Notes: a model not told the origin generated them from the letters alone. DNA of 47,871 nt from Fibrobacterota bacterium (GCA_003165595.1 PLWQ01000023.1:37003-84873); one strand, 5' to 3'; shown: positions 9,404 through 18,117, counted from the stretch's first letter. Numbers and translations: made by a program.

Positions 9404-11557
9404 GTGGACTTGTTTCACGAGGAAGAGACCGACAGCGGCAGGATGTTCGACACGCGCATCATGCGTATCCTGTACGGGTATGTCATGGCCTACAAAAAGC
9501 AGCTGTTCTTCTCACTTGCCTGCGTGGTGGTGATCACGTCGGCCACGCTCGCCGTGCCGTTCCTCGCAAAGACCATCATCGACCGGTACGTTGTAAAACA
9601 GGGATACCTGGTGAACGAGGGGCTGCTGGCGCGCGCGGGAAGCGCCGAATTGTCGAAACGGGAAAAGAAGGCGCTGCCCCTTGCAAACGGATATTCGTTT
9701 CTGTTCCAGTCGCAGCTTTCGTTTTTCTCGCAATCGCAGCTGCGCGGCTTTACCGCGTCGGGCGCGCTGTCGACCCGGAAATACACGCTTGTCGAGCGGC
9801 CCGACGAATCGGGACGGGTGGCCGCCGTGCTCGCGTCCCTCGTTGCAGATGGGAAAGCCATCGCGTACCCCGGCGGTATCTTCCTGGTGAAACCCGCCGC
9901 GCTTACCGAATTTACAAATAGAGAATTACTTCTGGTGCGCCGTACCGACGCCGCCAACATCATGCGGTACGTTCTTTTCATACTCGCCATCTTCGCGGTG
10001 CAGTTCGTGGCGTCGTACCTGCAGATCGTGTCCCTCATGAGGCTGTCGCAGCGCGCGATGCGCGATTTGCGCCGCGATTTATTCGCCCGCATTCTGTCGC
10101 TTGAGGTGTCTTATTTCGACGCAAACCCGGTGGGCAGGCTTGTCAACAGGGTCACCAACGACATCGAAGTGCTCAATGAGATGTTTTCGTCGGTGCTGGT
10201 TACTCTGTTTCAGGACATTCTGATTCTTGCCGGAATCACGGCGGTGATGTTTGCCGCAAACGTCTACCTCGCCTGCGCCGTGGCAGTCACGTTTCCCTTT
10301 TTGTTCGCGGTGACGCTGGTGTTCCGGGTGAAGGCGCGTGGCGCGTACCGCATCATACGCACGAAGATCGCCGAACTTAACGCCTTTCTTAACGAGAACA
10401 TTTCCGGGATCCGCATTGTCCAGGTGTTCGTGCAGGAACTCAAGCAACTCAGGAAATTCCGGCATATCAACAACGAGGTGTACCACGCAAACGTCCGCCA
10501 GTTGTACGTGTACGCGGTGTTCCGGCCGCTCATCGATTTCTTCCGGTGGTTTGCCGTTGCCGCCGTGATATACCTCGGGGCGAATCTCATCGCCGACGGC
10601 ATTGTGTCCTACGGCCTTGTGCTTATGTTTCTTTCCTACATCGGCAGCTTCTTTGAGCCCATCGGAGACCTGTCGGAAAAATTCGACATCATGCAGAGCG
10701 CCACGGCTGCCGGCGAGAAGATCCTGTCGGTGTTTAACGCCACGGCGGCCCGCGAGGCGGCCGGTCCGGGACAGGATGAAGCGTTCCGGAAGCGGTGCGG
10801 CGCGCCGCCTCGCGGTCGTGTGCGTCTGCGGGGAGAAATCGCATTCGACAATGTGTGGTTCGGGTACACACCCGGCCAATGGGTATTGCGCGGAGTTTCG
10901 TTTTCCGTCAAGCCGCATCAGACGCTTGCGATCGTGGGGGAGACCGGGTCGGGAAAGTCCACGATCATAAGCCTTCTGTCGCGGCTCTATGCGGTGCAAA
11001 AAGGGGCTATCTCCGTTGACGGCATGAATATCGCCGAAATTCCCTTCGACATTCTGCGCGGCAACATCGCCACCGTGATGCAGGATGTGTTCCTGTTCTC
11101 GCGCACCCTGCGGGAAAACGTGACGCTTGGCTCGGAGTACAACGAGGAAATGTTTCGGCAGGTGGCGCAGGTCACCCATATCAACAAATTCATCCGCCGT
11201 CTTGCCCTCGGCGAAAACGAACGCGTGATGGAACGCGGAACAACGTTTTCGGCGGGCGAGCGGCAGCTTCTGGCGTTCGCCCGCGCGCTGTACGCGGACC
11301 CTTCCATCCTTGTGCTCGACGAGGCGACGTCGAATATCGACACCGAAACCGAGCGGCTCATCCAGGACGCCATTTCGCACCTTGTGAAGGGGAGAACGTC
11401 CATCGTGGTGGCGCACCGGCTGTCCACAATCCAGAGCGCGCACACGATCCTTGTGCTCGAAAAGGGCGTTATTGCGGAGGAAGGCAACCACGCATCGCTG
11501 CTTGCGAGGCGGGGATTGTATTATGAGCTTTATAAGCTGCAATTTGGGGCAAGCTAG
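9404..11557 (+). CDS. ABC exporter half-transporter with catalytic Glu and long TM1-TM2 insertion (YheH/LmrD-like)
   Basis: A 717-residue partner of the preceding half-transporter. It starts at GTG 9404, with GGAG about 10 nt upstream inside the end of the first gene. TM1 (about residues 25-50) and TM2 (about 186-210) are separated by roughly 130 residues, about 100 more than usual, probably an extracytoplasmic domain. The ATPase domain has Walker A GETGSGKST, a divergent signature FSAGERQ, and Walker B LVLDE with Glu640. Together the two genes form one consensus site (this Glu640 with the partner's LSGGQ) and one degenerate site (partner Asp511 with FSAGER). Confidence 0.93.
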   Translation: MDLFHEEETDSGRMFDTRIMRILYGYVMAYKKQLFFSLACVVVITSATLAVPFLAKTIIDRYVVKQGYLVNEGLLARAGSAELSKREKKALPLANGYSFLFQSQLSFFSQSQLRGFTASGALSTRKYTLVERPDESGRVAAVLASLVADGKAIAYPGGIFLVKPAALTEFTNRELLLVRRTDAANIMRYVLFILAIFAVQFVASYLQIVSLMRLSQRAMRDLRRDLFARILSLEVSYFDANPVGRLVNRVTNDIEVLNEMFSSVLVTLFQDILILAGITAVMFAANVYLACAVAVTFPFLFAVTLVFRVKARGAYRIIRTKIAELNAFLNENISGIRIVQVFVQELKQLRKFRHINNEVYHANVRQLYVYAVFRPLIDFFRWFAVAAVIYLGANLIADGIVSYGLVLMFLSYIGSFFEPIGDLSEKFDIMQSATAAGEKILSVFNATAAREAAGPGQDEAFRKRCGAPPRGRVRLRGEIAFDNVWFGYTPGQWVLRGVSFSVKPHQTLAIVGETGSGKSTIISLLSRLYAVQKGAISVDGMNIAEIPFDILRGNIATVMQDVFLFSRTLRENVTLGSEYNEEMFRQVAQVTHINKFIRRLALGENERVMERGTTFSAGERQLLAFARALYADPSILVLDEATSNIDTETERLIQDAISHLVKGRTSIVVAHRLSTIQSAHTILVLEKGVIAEEGNHASLLARRGLYYELYKLQFGAS

Positions 11558-11620
11558 ACACTTGTCATTGCGGTACGAAAATCGCGGCAAAGCTCTAAAC
11601 GAGCGGATGAGAAAATGGAA

Positions 11621-12031
11621 TTACGCCAGGCCTTTGTCCTGCGGAGGTTCCAGCAGGCAGTTTACGGCAGCTTCCACGGTCGGCTGCAGCGCATTTCCCA
11701 GGATAGGAGAAATACCGATGACGTCGAAAAGATTCCTTACTTCGTTTGCCGGGTCATTCGGCACGACCACGGCCATCCGGCCTTTCCCTTCGTCACAAAA
11801 AGACTTCCAGCTCCGGGTAACATTGCTTATTCCTTCGCTCGATATGTAGTCGCAGCTGGACAGGTCGAGTATGAACCTCGCGACCCCTTGTTCCCTTAGT
11901 TTGGCAAGTATCCTGGCGTATTCCGTGGCGTGGGAATGCAGGTAGGCCTTGCCGAACACGCGAAGCACCGCGATCCCGCGGTCAACGCGAACATCAAACA
12001 GCGGCGAGGAGACGGTGCTGCTATTCGACAT
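11621..12031 (-). CDS. STAS-domain anti-sigma-factor-antagonist-like protein
   Basis: A 136-residue single STAS domain like SpoIIAA/RsbV, which bind anti-sigma kinases in partner-switching control. The diagnostic strand-loop-helix reads FILDLSSCDYISSEGISNV (residues about 53-71). In SpoIIAA the corresponding loop is DSSG with a phosphorylated Ser before the Gly; here that position looks like Glu66, so normal phospho-switching may be absent. The ATG at 12031 has GGTGAG upstream at good distance. The gene overlaps the end of the PtsN-like gene by 11 nt, so it belongs to that operon. No anti-sigma kinase or sigma factor lies nearby. Confidence 0.85.
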   Translation of the reverse strand: MSNSSTVSSPLFDVRVDRGIAVLRVFGKAYLHSHATEYARILAKLREQGVARFILDLSSCDYISSEGISNVTRSWKSFCDEGKGRMAVVVPNDPANEVRNLFDVIGISPILGNALQPTVEAAVNCLLEPPQDKGLA

Positions 12032-12488
12032 ATTTGTTCTCACCCCGGGCAATTACTTCGAGGAATTTTTCCGGGTCTTCCGTTTCCACAAGGCTGCTTC
12101 GAATCTCTTCGTACGACATGATTCTCGACAGCGACGAAAGGAGCTGGGTGTACTGGGCCGAGGCATTTGCGGGGGATAGCATCATGAAAATGAGGTGAAC
12201 GGGCTGTTCGTCGATGGCGTTGAAATCAATGCCTTTTACACTGCGGCCGGCAATCATAAAAACCCTGTCGATGCCTTCGATGCGCGCATGCGGAATGGCG
12301 ATCCCATAGCCTATTCCCGTGGACATTTCCGCTTCGCGGTCGAGAATCTTGTGTACAATGAGGTCCTGGTCCTTTACATCGTACAAGGATGCCAGGTATT
12401 TGCCCATCTGGGTGAGGAGGGCGGCCTTGTCCGTGGAATCCAGATTGGTGATAATGCCGTTCTTCTGGAGAATATCTTGGATTTTCAC
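12021..12488 (-). CDS. PTS EIIA-type phosphocarrier (PtsN/fructose family)
   Basis: A 155-residue EIIA domain. The phosphorylatable histidine sits in TGIGYGIAIPHARIEGI at His67. Lone PtsN-type EIIA proteins regulate potassium, nitrogen or envelope functions rather than sugar uptake. The GTG at 12488 is chosen because AAGGA lies 6 nt upstream and the N terminus then reads KIQDIL, typical for the family. The start overlaps the stop of the upstream membrane-protein gene as GTGA, and its own end overlaps the STAS gene. Three genes are therefore translationally linked. No EI or HPr is in the window. Confidence 0.88.
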   Translation of the reverse strand: MKIQDILQKNGIITNLDSTDKAALLTQMGKYLASLYDVKDQDLIVHKILDREAEMSTGIGYGIAIPHARIEGIDRVFMIAGRSVKGIDFNAIDEQPVHLIFMMLSPANASAQYTQLLSSLSRIMSYEEIRSSLVETEDPEKFLEVIARGENKYVE

Positions 12489-12751
12489 GACGGTTCCTTG
12501 TTGCTGGTGTCGGCACGCTCCGAATCCCGTTTCTTGTTCCTCTGCTCCATATACATAATGGTTCTGCCGATTGCGTAGATTACGAGCCCGCACAATGCGC
12601 AAAAGTAGGTAACGCTCCTCAGATGGTGCGTCATGAAATGAGTGATAAGGCCGGCGCCATAGAAAACGGCGCAAGCTGCAACCACAAGAAATCCCGCAGC
12701 CATGATCTGAAATCCATGCAGTCGCACATATCCCATTGTCGATCGGAGCAT
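12485..12751 (-). CDS. Small two-helix membrane protein
   Basis: An 88-residue protein with two hydrophobic segments (about residues 14-37 and 46-67) and a charged C-terminal tail rich in Lys, Arg and Glu. I do not recognise a family. The ATG at 12751 has GAAGG about 10 nt upstream; an internal ATG at 12736 is less well placed. Its TGA overlaps the GTG of the PtsN-like gene, which is good evidence that it is a real first gene of the membrane protein-EIIA-STAS operon. It may anchor or sense for the two soluble regulators; that is inference. Confidence 0.65.
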   Translation of the reverse strand: MLRSTMGYVRLHGFQIMAAGFLVVAACAVFYGAGLITHFMTHHLRSVTYFCALCGLVIYAIGRTIMYMEQRNKKRDSERADTSNKEPS

Positions 12752-12950
12752 AGGCCGTGACCTTCGGAAGGCAAACGGGTTACAACGTAGCTGCGGAAAA
12801 AGGATGCGAAGAGGTGGCTGGCGACGCAAGTGCCGGTGTCCTGGCCGGCAGCGCTGCTTGTCCGTGTCTGTTTCTCATGTACTTGTTCCCATGGGAAAAA
12901 GAAAGACGTGTCAAAGGCAGCATTAATATAGATGATTACCGACCGGAGTA

Positions 12951-13961
12951 TTACATAACGGTGCCATCGGCAGGCTGTATCAGCCCCTGCCAGGCCTCGA
13001 CGGAGACGGCCGAAAGGTCCCTGAACATTTCCGCCGCTTTGTCCGGATTTGACACGACAACGCGGACCTCAATCCTGTCCTTTTCGAAAAACGGGTCGGG
13101 CAAGAAATGTATCGATGAAGGATGTGGGTTTGCCTTTCGGGAAAGCTCGTTCCAGGCCTGGAGGGCCGCGTCGAACCGGGGGTGGCGCAAGGAATGCAAG
13201 ATTGACCTCAGCTTCTCGATTCTTTGCGGGTCGTTGAGCGAGACGTCGTTCTTGACGGCGGCACATTCGGGCAACGCCAGAATGTCGCCGGCCCCGCAGT
13301 CTCGGCTCGAAGCGATTTCCGCAAGCCATTGCAGGAATTCCCGTTCTGCCTGCTGCGACAGCCGAAGTGAGCCGAAGAACCCGGCAAAGGACGATCTGTC
13401 CTTTTCGGAGAGCGCGCGGAAATCGGCCGCGTTTTGCACATGAATGCGGTCGGAGCACACGGCGGCTACGACATCGCCCGGGCATTCGGAAAGATCGGCA
13501 AGCTCCGCAGCCTCGTTCCACCTGATGCCGAGGAGCTGCGCGACAGCCGTCTGGTCTTTCGCATATCCTTGCCCGGCCATCCATTTGTAAAAGACAAAGC
13601 GTTCGCCGATGTGAGCGCCCCTGCTGCGATTGACCAGAATCCTCAGCAGCCCCGCCTGCGAGGCGGTGAGCGGGCCCGCCGCAATGCCACACGCGCAGAA
13701 CGCCCGGCCCAGCCCTCGAAGTGCGAGATATCGTTTGCATCCGTCGACAATGGAAAAGCTGCCGCCGTCATTTTCTGCAACGAGCAACGGAAGCAGCTGC
13801 GACGCGTCGGGCAGGGGCGCCGATGCAGCCGCCGGATCAAACAGTCCGGCCGGCAGCGTAAGCCTGCTCATCTGCACCATTGCGCAATCGACGACCGCAG
13901 CTCTCGCTACAAGCTCACGCTCAAGAGCCGAAATCTCTTGCGATTTGTGAATATTGTTCAT
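12951..13961 (-). CDS. Divergent ParB-like protein
   Basis: A 336-residue protein with the architecture of ParB/Spo0J family proteins. An N-terminal region (residues 33-95) contains the core-like IVDGCKRYLALRGLG. A helix-turn-helix-like segment follows at about 118-160 (GERFVFYKWMAGQGYAKDQ, then AQLLGIRWNEAAEL), with a long C-terminal helical region. In canonical ParB the core motif is GERRxxA and binds CTP; here it is GCKRYLA, so CTP gating may be lost or altered. No ParA gene is adjacent. The ATG at 13961 overlaps the end of the glycosyltransferase gene by 41 nt; an ATG at 13880 would avoid overlap but has no better ribosome site. It could be an orphan regulator rather than a segregation protein. 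Confidence 0.65.
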   Translation of the reverse strand: MNNIHKSQEISALERELVARAAVVDCAMVQMSRLTLPAGLFDPAAASAPLPDASQLLPLLVAENDGGSFSIVDGCKRYLALRGLGRAFCACGIAAGPLTASQAGLLRILVNRSRGAHIGERFVFYKWMAGQGYAKDQTAVAQLLGIRWNEAAELADLSECPGDVVAAVCSDRIHVQNAADFRALSEKDRSSFAGFFGSLRLSQQAEREFLQWLAEIASSRDCGAGDILALPECAAVKNDVSLNDPQRIEKLRSILHSLRHPRFDAALQAWNELSRKANPHPSSIHFLPDPFFEKDRIEVRVVVSNPDKAAEMFRDLSAVSVEAWQGLIQPADGTVM

Positions 13962-14754
13962 ATTCCTGCTGTTTTCCTCTCTTTTTGCAGCCATTGGCGA
14001 ATATAAGGGCCTTCCTTGCGAGCGCGGCCCGCGCCAGAACCGCCTGCGCGGCCGAAAGCCTCCCGGACCGGAGAATGTCCAGGATGCTCCGTATCCGAAA
14101 CCTGTCGAGCCATGGTACGGTTGCGGAAAGCTGGTCCGCATGTCCGCCAAAGCGGGTGAGCAGGTATTCATCAACCAGCCCGACGGGATAGCGGCAGGTT
14201 ATTCTGAGCCACAGGTCGTAGTCTTCGCATGCGGGAAGTGACTCGTTGAAACCGCCCGCCTCCGCAAACAGCTCCGTGTCGATGACGACCGAAGACGGCG
14301 TCACCATGCACCGGGCGAGGCTTTGGTCAAAAATATGTCCCTGGCTTTTTTCGTGCGTGGCAGGCGGGTTGACGCGAATTCCGCGCCTGACCCAGATCTC
14401 GCGCGTCTGGAAAATCCTGAAGCCGGGATTGCTCTCGTGCCACGCCATTTGCTTCTCAAGTTTCCGGGCATGCCACTGGTCGTCGGAGTCCAGAAAAGCA
14501 ATCCACGCGCCGGACGCGGCAGACACGCCGGCGTTCCTGGCGGCCGAGACTCCCCGGTGCAGCGGAAGTCGGATGAACTTTACGGAAGGCAAAAGCCCGT
14601 GTGCCTCCAGCTCCTCGCTGGTTGTGTCGGCGGATGCGTCGTCAACCACGATGCACTCAAAGTCGCGCATGGTCTGGTCAAGCACCGAGCCCACCGCCCG
14701 AATCAGCAAAGCAGCCCTGTTGAAAGTGGGAATGACAACCGATAGCAGAGGCAT
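13921..14754 (-). CDS. Family 2 glycosyltransferase
   Basis: A 277-residue GT-A fold enzyme that transfers a sugar from a nucleotide-sugar donor. It begins MPLLSVVIPTFNRAALL, has VVDDAS in the nucleotide-binding strand, and AFLDSDDQW as the metal-binding DxD region near residue 90. The later CEDYDLWLR segment (ED motif) supplies the likely catalytic base. No transmembrane segments are seen, so it acts at the cytoplasmic face, probably on an envelope glycan. It lies downstream of a strong terminator and so should have its own promoter in 14755-14832. Confidence 0.9.
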   Translation of the reverse strand: MPLLSVVIPTFNRAALLIRAVGSVLDQTMRDFECIVVDDASADTTSEELEAHGLLPSVKFIRLPLHRGVSAARNAGVSAASGAWIAFLDSDDQWHARKLEKQMAWHESNPGFRIFQTREIWVRRGIRVNPPATHEKSQGHIFDQSLARCMVTPSSVVIDTELFAEAGGFNESLPACEDYDLWLRITCRYPVGLVDEYLLTRFGGHADQLSATVPWLDRFRIRSILDILRSGRLSAAQAVLARAALARKALIFANGCKKRGKQQEYEQYSQIARDFGS

Positions 14755-14832
14755 GGCGACAGAAATCTCCGTTGTGGCAGAAAAGATAGTTTACGCTGTG
14801 GAAAGAAGGGGTGCGGCCGGACGCGGGGCGCG

Positions 14833-14869
14833 AAAAAAAATCCACATGGCGGATCGGTCCGCCATGTGG
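14833..14869 (-). terminator. Rho-independent terminator of the HTH gene
   Basis: A perfect 12-bp stem (14842-14853 with 14858-14869), tetraloop TCGG, is followed on the - strand by eight T residues (14833-14840). It lies 33 nt beyond the stop of the 94-residue HTH gene and is a textbook intrinsic terminator. Confidence 0.92.
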
Positions 14870-14901
14870 AAAAGGTCGATAGCCTGACGCTGGAAACGTG
14901 A

Positions 14902-15186
14902 TTACTTTTTCTTTTTTCCTTTTCCGGCAAGGCTGATGATGCGATAGGTCTGAGAAACGGACAATTCGAATTTCTTGGCGATATCGGTGCCTGTCTTTCC
15001 GCCTTTGTACATCCCAAGAATCTTCTTGTTTCTCTCGGCATTCTTCGCGATAAGCGAATCGATGCCGTACTTGTTGCGCAATTGATGGATCGCTTGACGG
15101 GTGACACCGACCTTGTCGCCGATTGCCTGGTCGGTTCCCAGTTTCTTCTGAAGCGCGGTAAGCTGCTGTTTGCTGAGTCTGGCCAT
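14902..15186 (-). CDS. Small helix-turn-helix protein
   Basis: A 94-residue basic protein with two HTH-like units. The first is about residues 17-37 (TDQAIGDKVGVTRQAIHQLR), and the second about 60-88 (KTGTDIAKKFELSVSQTYRI), ending in KGKKKK. This resembles small resolvase-tail or homeodomain-like DNA-binding proteins. The ribosome site GAAAGGAG is ideal, 7 nt from the ATG. It is a complete single-gene transcription unit with its own promoter and terminator, which suggests strong, independent expression, as for a nucleoid-associated protein. Its targets are unknown. Confidence 0.85.
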   Translation of the reverse strand: MARLSKQQLTALQKKLGTDQAIGDKVGVTRQAIHQLRNKYGIDSLIAKNAERNKKILGMYKGGKTGTDIAKKFELSVSQTYRIISLAGKGKKKK

Positions 15187-15219
15187 GATGACTCCTTTCT
15201 TAAGGTGGATTGATTAAAT

Positions 15220-15248
15220 ATAATATTGGTACAACGCAAGGTACACAA
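15220..15248 (-). promoter_or_regulatory. Sigma70-like promoter of the HTH gene
   Basis: On the - strand TTGTGT (15243-15248) and TATTAT (15220-15225) are spaced 17 bp apart in AT-rich DNA, giving a leader of about 25-30 nt with the strong ribosome site. Confidence 0.6.
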
Positions 15249-15309
15249 TTTTGGTTTTTTTTCGGGTCGTTCTCCCGTTTGGGAAGCATTTACAAAATAG
15301 TGGCTCTTC

Positions 15310-16323
15310 CTATCGCGCGCCAACGGAAACGACGGAATCGTGATTAAAGCAGACGTATTGGCTGCCGTACAGCCATTGCTGCGGGCACGACCGGCGGCTG
15401 GTATCGGTGACCACCGAATGCGGCCGGCCCCAGCTTACGGTGACTTGCTCCTTTGTCATGCCGCTCACAATGGTGTGGCGGTTGACGGCGCTCCAGGTGA
15501 GGCTGTCCCATTTATAAAGGTCGGCGGGGTTTGACTCGAACAGCTCTTCGGCCCACGGCTGCTGCGGCAGTATCTCGTTTTCCATGGTGTTTGTCCAGCT
15601 GATGCCCGCGGGAATGAATCCCTTTTCTTTCCCCGCGGTTTCCACGAGAAGCCACAACGGTCTTGGCGGAAGCGGCGTGAGGCCCCACGAAACCCCGGTT
15701 ACCTTGAGCTTGTCCTGGATCTTCACCGTGATCTTCCCGTACGCGCCGGTGGCCGAATCGTAGGTGCCGATAAACCCGCGACGCGAATACACGGTCTTCC
15801 TCACCCACTTCTTTGTGGCGCTGTCGAGATCGCTTGCGCAGGCGATTCCTTCAATCGCTCCCTTGCGCGTCTTTGCAAATACCTGCCGGCCGTTTTGGTC
15901 CAGGGTAAAGGTAACGAGGAATTCGGCGCCCGCCGGTTCCACTGACGTTACCGCAAGGGTCGCGCCGGCAAGCTTGTCGCTGCGAAGGTGCCGTTTGGAT
16001 GTCTCGATCGACGTGTCCACGGGCGCGGTGGCGGCGGCCAGGCTCTTTGACAGGTAAAATTCATATCCGAACTGCCGGAACAGCTTCTGTTTTGCAAGCA
16101 CGACGAATTTTCTGTTGACCCATTGCGTAACAGGAACGAACAGGGCCGAATCGGGAACGCAAAGGGGTGCCGGGGATACGGCCGGCGCGGACGCTTTCCG
16201 CAGCGCTGCGGTATCGCGGTCGGCGCGGACGGCGTTATTTGCGTGTGCGAGGAAGCCCGCGCAGATACAAGCGACTGCCGCTGCTGCAAAAAGCAAGGAG
16301 CCATTTCGGGCGGAATGTTTCAT
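15310..16323 (-). CDS. Secreted unknown protein with BamE-like C-terminal motif
   Basis: A 337-residue protein with a clear Sec signal peptide (residues 1-30, cleavage near LAHA-NN). The middle is not recognised. The last ~60 residues follow the pattern of BamE/SmpA-type tails: IVSGMTKEQVTVSWGRPHSV, then QQWLYGSQYVCF. Such domains are found in outer-membrane assembly lipoproteins and many periplasmic proteins. An in-frame GTG at 16332 is an alternative start; the ATG at 16323 gives a better signal peptide. It follows the MurJ-family gene on the same strand after 143 bp. Confidence 0.75.
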   Translation of the reverse strand: MKHSARNGSLLFAAAAVACICAGFLAHANNAVRADRDTAALRKASAPAVSPAPLCVPDSALFVPVTQWVNRKFVVLAKQKLFRQFGYEFYLSKSLAAATAPVDTSIETSKRHLRSDKLAGATLAVTSVEPAGAEFLVTFTLDQNGRQVFAKTRKGAIEGIACASDLDSATKKWVRKTVYSRRGFIGTYDSATGAYGKITVKIQDKLKVTGVSWGLTPLPPRPLWLLVETAGKEKGFIPAGISWTNTMENEILPQQPWAEELFESNPADLYKWDSLTWSAVNRHTIVSGMTKEQVTVSWGRPHSVVTDTSRRSCPQQWLYGSQYVCFNHDSVVSVGAR

Positions 16324-16466
16324 AGGGCGCACTCATACGCGTCTTGCCGTTTGGGATTGTTCTGCGGGAGGGAACGGGGTTCCTGTTTGCAAGGCAAGCG
16401 TGCAGATAAATTAACAATTGCGCCCGGAAAAAGAAACAGATATTACATTTGCCGAAAGATATTGTA

Positions 16467-18044
16467 TCAAACCCTTTTTGCAAATCGCAGGGCCAGTTCC
16501 CTCACGTCTACCACTTTGCCGAAGTGCAAAGCGACCGCCGCCGCCGCAAGGGCGGGAATGCCGGCACCCGCGGCCACGAGCAGGTTCTGGACAAAGGAAT
16601 GTGCACCGATGCGCGGCGCCAGCAGCGTCTTAAGGGCCAGGCACAGCGCCCCCGCGACGGCGCCGATACAAAGCACCTTGCCGAAAACCATGAGCGTTGC
16701 GACGAAATCGGCCCGGAAAGAATGCCGGTTCTCCCATGTCCAGTACAATACGAAGAACTGCACGGTCATCGCCACCGACGACGCCAGGGCGATGCCCATG
16801 GCGCCGAGCAGCGTGCTTAGCCAGAGAAAGCACGGAATGCTTGCCAGCGCTATTGCGGTGCTTGTCACCATGGGAAAAATCATTTTCTGCTCCGCATAGA
16901 AGCTTCGCATCACGATGGTGCTTGCGGCAAAAGGAAACGCGCCGGCAAGATACACCGCCAGGACGGGCGCGGTGGCTGCCGTCGACGCGGCGTCGAACCT
17001 GCCGTGCTGGAAGAGAACGGCAATCACCTGGGCCGATAGCGGGATCATCACGCCGCAGCAGGGAATGAGCAGGGCCGCGATCTTCCGCGTGATTCCATTG
17101 AGGAGGTTGTTCATGTCGCCGAATTTCCGCTCCACCGCAAGCCTCGCCAGAAACGGGTAGGAGGCGACGCCGGCGGCCTGGCCGAACACGCCCACGAAAA
17201 TCATCATGGTCCGCAGCGAATAGTTGATGCTTGCGAGCGCGCCGCCCTTGAGGAACGATCCGAAATAGCGGAAGAATATCTCGTTTGAAAAGGTCATGCC
17301 CGCGCCGATGATAAGCGGAATGGTGACCATAACGTAGGTATACAGGTCCTTGTCCCTGAGATCCAGGATTAACCGGTACCGCATTCCCACCCGGAGGGCG
17401 CCGGGAAGCTGAACGAAAACGTTTCCCACAAGCGACCCGATCAGCACGCCCCAGGCGAATCCCTCGACGCCGATCAACGGGTACAGAATGATCCCGCCCA
17501 GGATGATGCCGCCGTTATAACAGAGCGGCAGGAGCGCAGGCAGAAAAAAACGGTTGTTTGCATACTGGACGGCAAGGAGGAACGCTCCCCAATAGAAAAG
17601 GAGTTGCGCCGGCATGATAATGCGGGTAAGGCGCACCGTCAGGTCGAGCGGCACGCCGTGTCCCATGAGGCCGATTATCTGCCGTGTAAAAACAATGCTC
17701 AGTACCACGAGCACGGCAAGGACGATGGTGCCCGTAGTGAGAAGGTTGGAAAATACCCGCCACGATTTCTCCCGCTCGCCGCTCACGAGGTATTTCTGGA
17801 AAATCGGAATGAATGTGATTGACAGGTAGCCGCCTGCCAGGAAATGGTTCAGGAGCTCCGGGATGATGAAGGACGCGACATAGGCGTTCATCTCCGTGGA
17901 TGTCCCGCAGTATCCGGAGAGCACCGTCTCCCGTGCCAGCCCCATGATCCTGCTGAGCAGCACCGAGGTCATCATGATGACGGATGCAATTGCAATGGAG
18001 CGCTTGAGATCGGGTGCAGATGAAGGCTTTTGTAAAGTTGACAT
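16467..18044 (-). CDS. murJ: MurJ/MviN-family lipid flippase
   Basis: A 525-residue polytopic membrane protein with about 14 helices, of the MOP-superfamily MurJ group that flips lipid II for peptidoglycan synthesis. The N-terminal SRIMGLARETV keeps the two arginines that align with E. coli Arg18 and Arg24. The later family segment reads ASFIIPELLNHFLAGG, so positions aligning with E. coli Asp39, Arg52 and Glu57 appear to be Asn, Asn and Gly. These are functionally important in E. coli MurJ, so this may be a paralog moving another lipid-linked glycan. The ATG at 18044 is chosen because the upstream in-frame stretch looks non-coding. Confidence 0.85.
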   Translation of the reverse strand: MSTLQKPSSAPDLKRSIAIASVIMMTSVLLSRIMGLARETVLSGYCGTSTEMNAYVASFIIPELLNHFLAGGYLSITFIPIFQKYLVSGEREKSWRVFSNLLTTGTIVLAVLVVLSIVFTRQIIGLMGHGVPLDLTVRLTRIIMPAQLLFYWGAFLLAVQYANNRFFLPALLPLCYNGGIILGGIILYPLIGVEGFAWGVLIGSLVGNVFVQLPGALRVGMRYRLILDLRDKDLYTYVMVTIPLIIGAGMTFSNEIFFRYFGSFLKGGALASINYSLRTMMIFVGVFGQAAGVASYPFLARLAVERKFGDMNNLLNGITRKIAALLIPCCGVMIPLSAQVIAVLFQHGRFDAASTAATAPVLAVYLAGAFPFAASTIVMRSFYAEQKMIFPMVTSTAIALASIPCFLWLSTLLGAMGIALASSVAMTVQFFVLYWTWENRHSFRADFVATLMVFGKVLCIGAVAGALCLALKTLLAPRIGAHSFVQNLLVAAGAGIPALAAAAVALHFGKVVDVRELALRFAKRV

Positions 18045-18117
18045 CAGGATTTTGTCGCGGTAAAATGAGATCCGCACGCCGCGGGTGCATGCCGGCGGCA
18101 TATAGAAATAACTGCGC

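Noticed and set aside
10079-11590. 503-codon - strand frame under the second ABC exporter gene
   Set aside because: Shadow of the exporter gene; His/Arg-rich composition typical of antisense frames.
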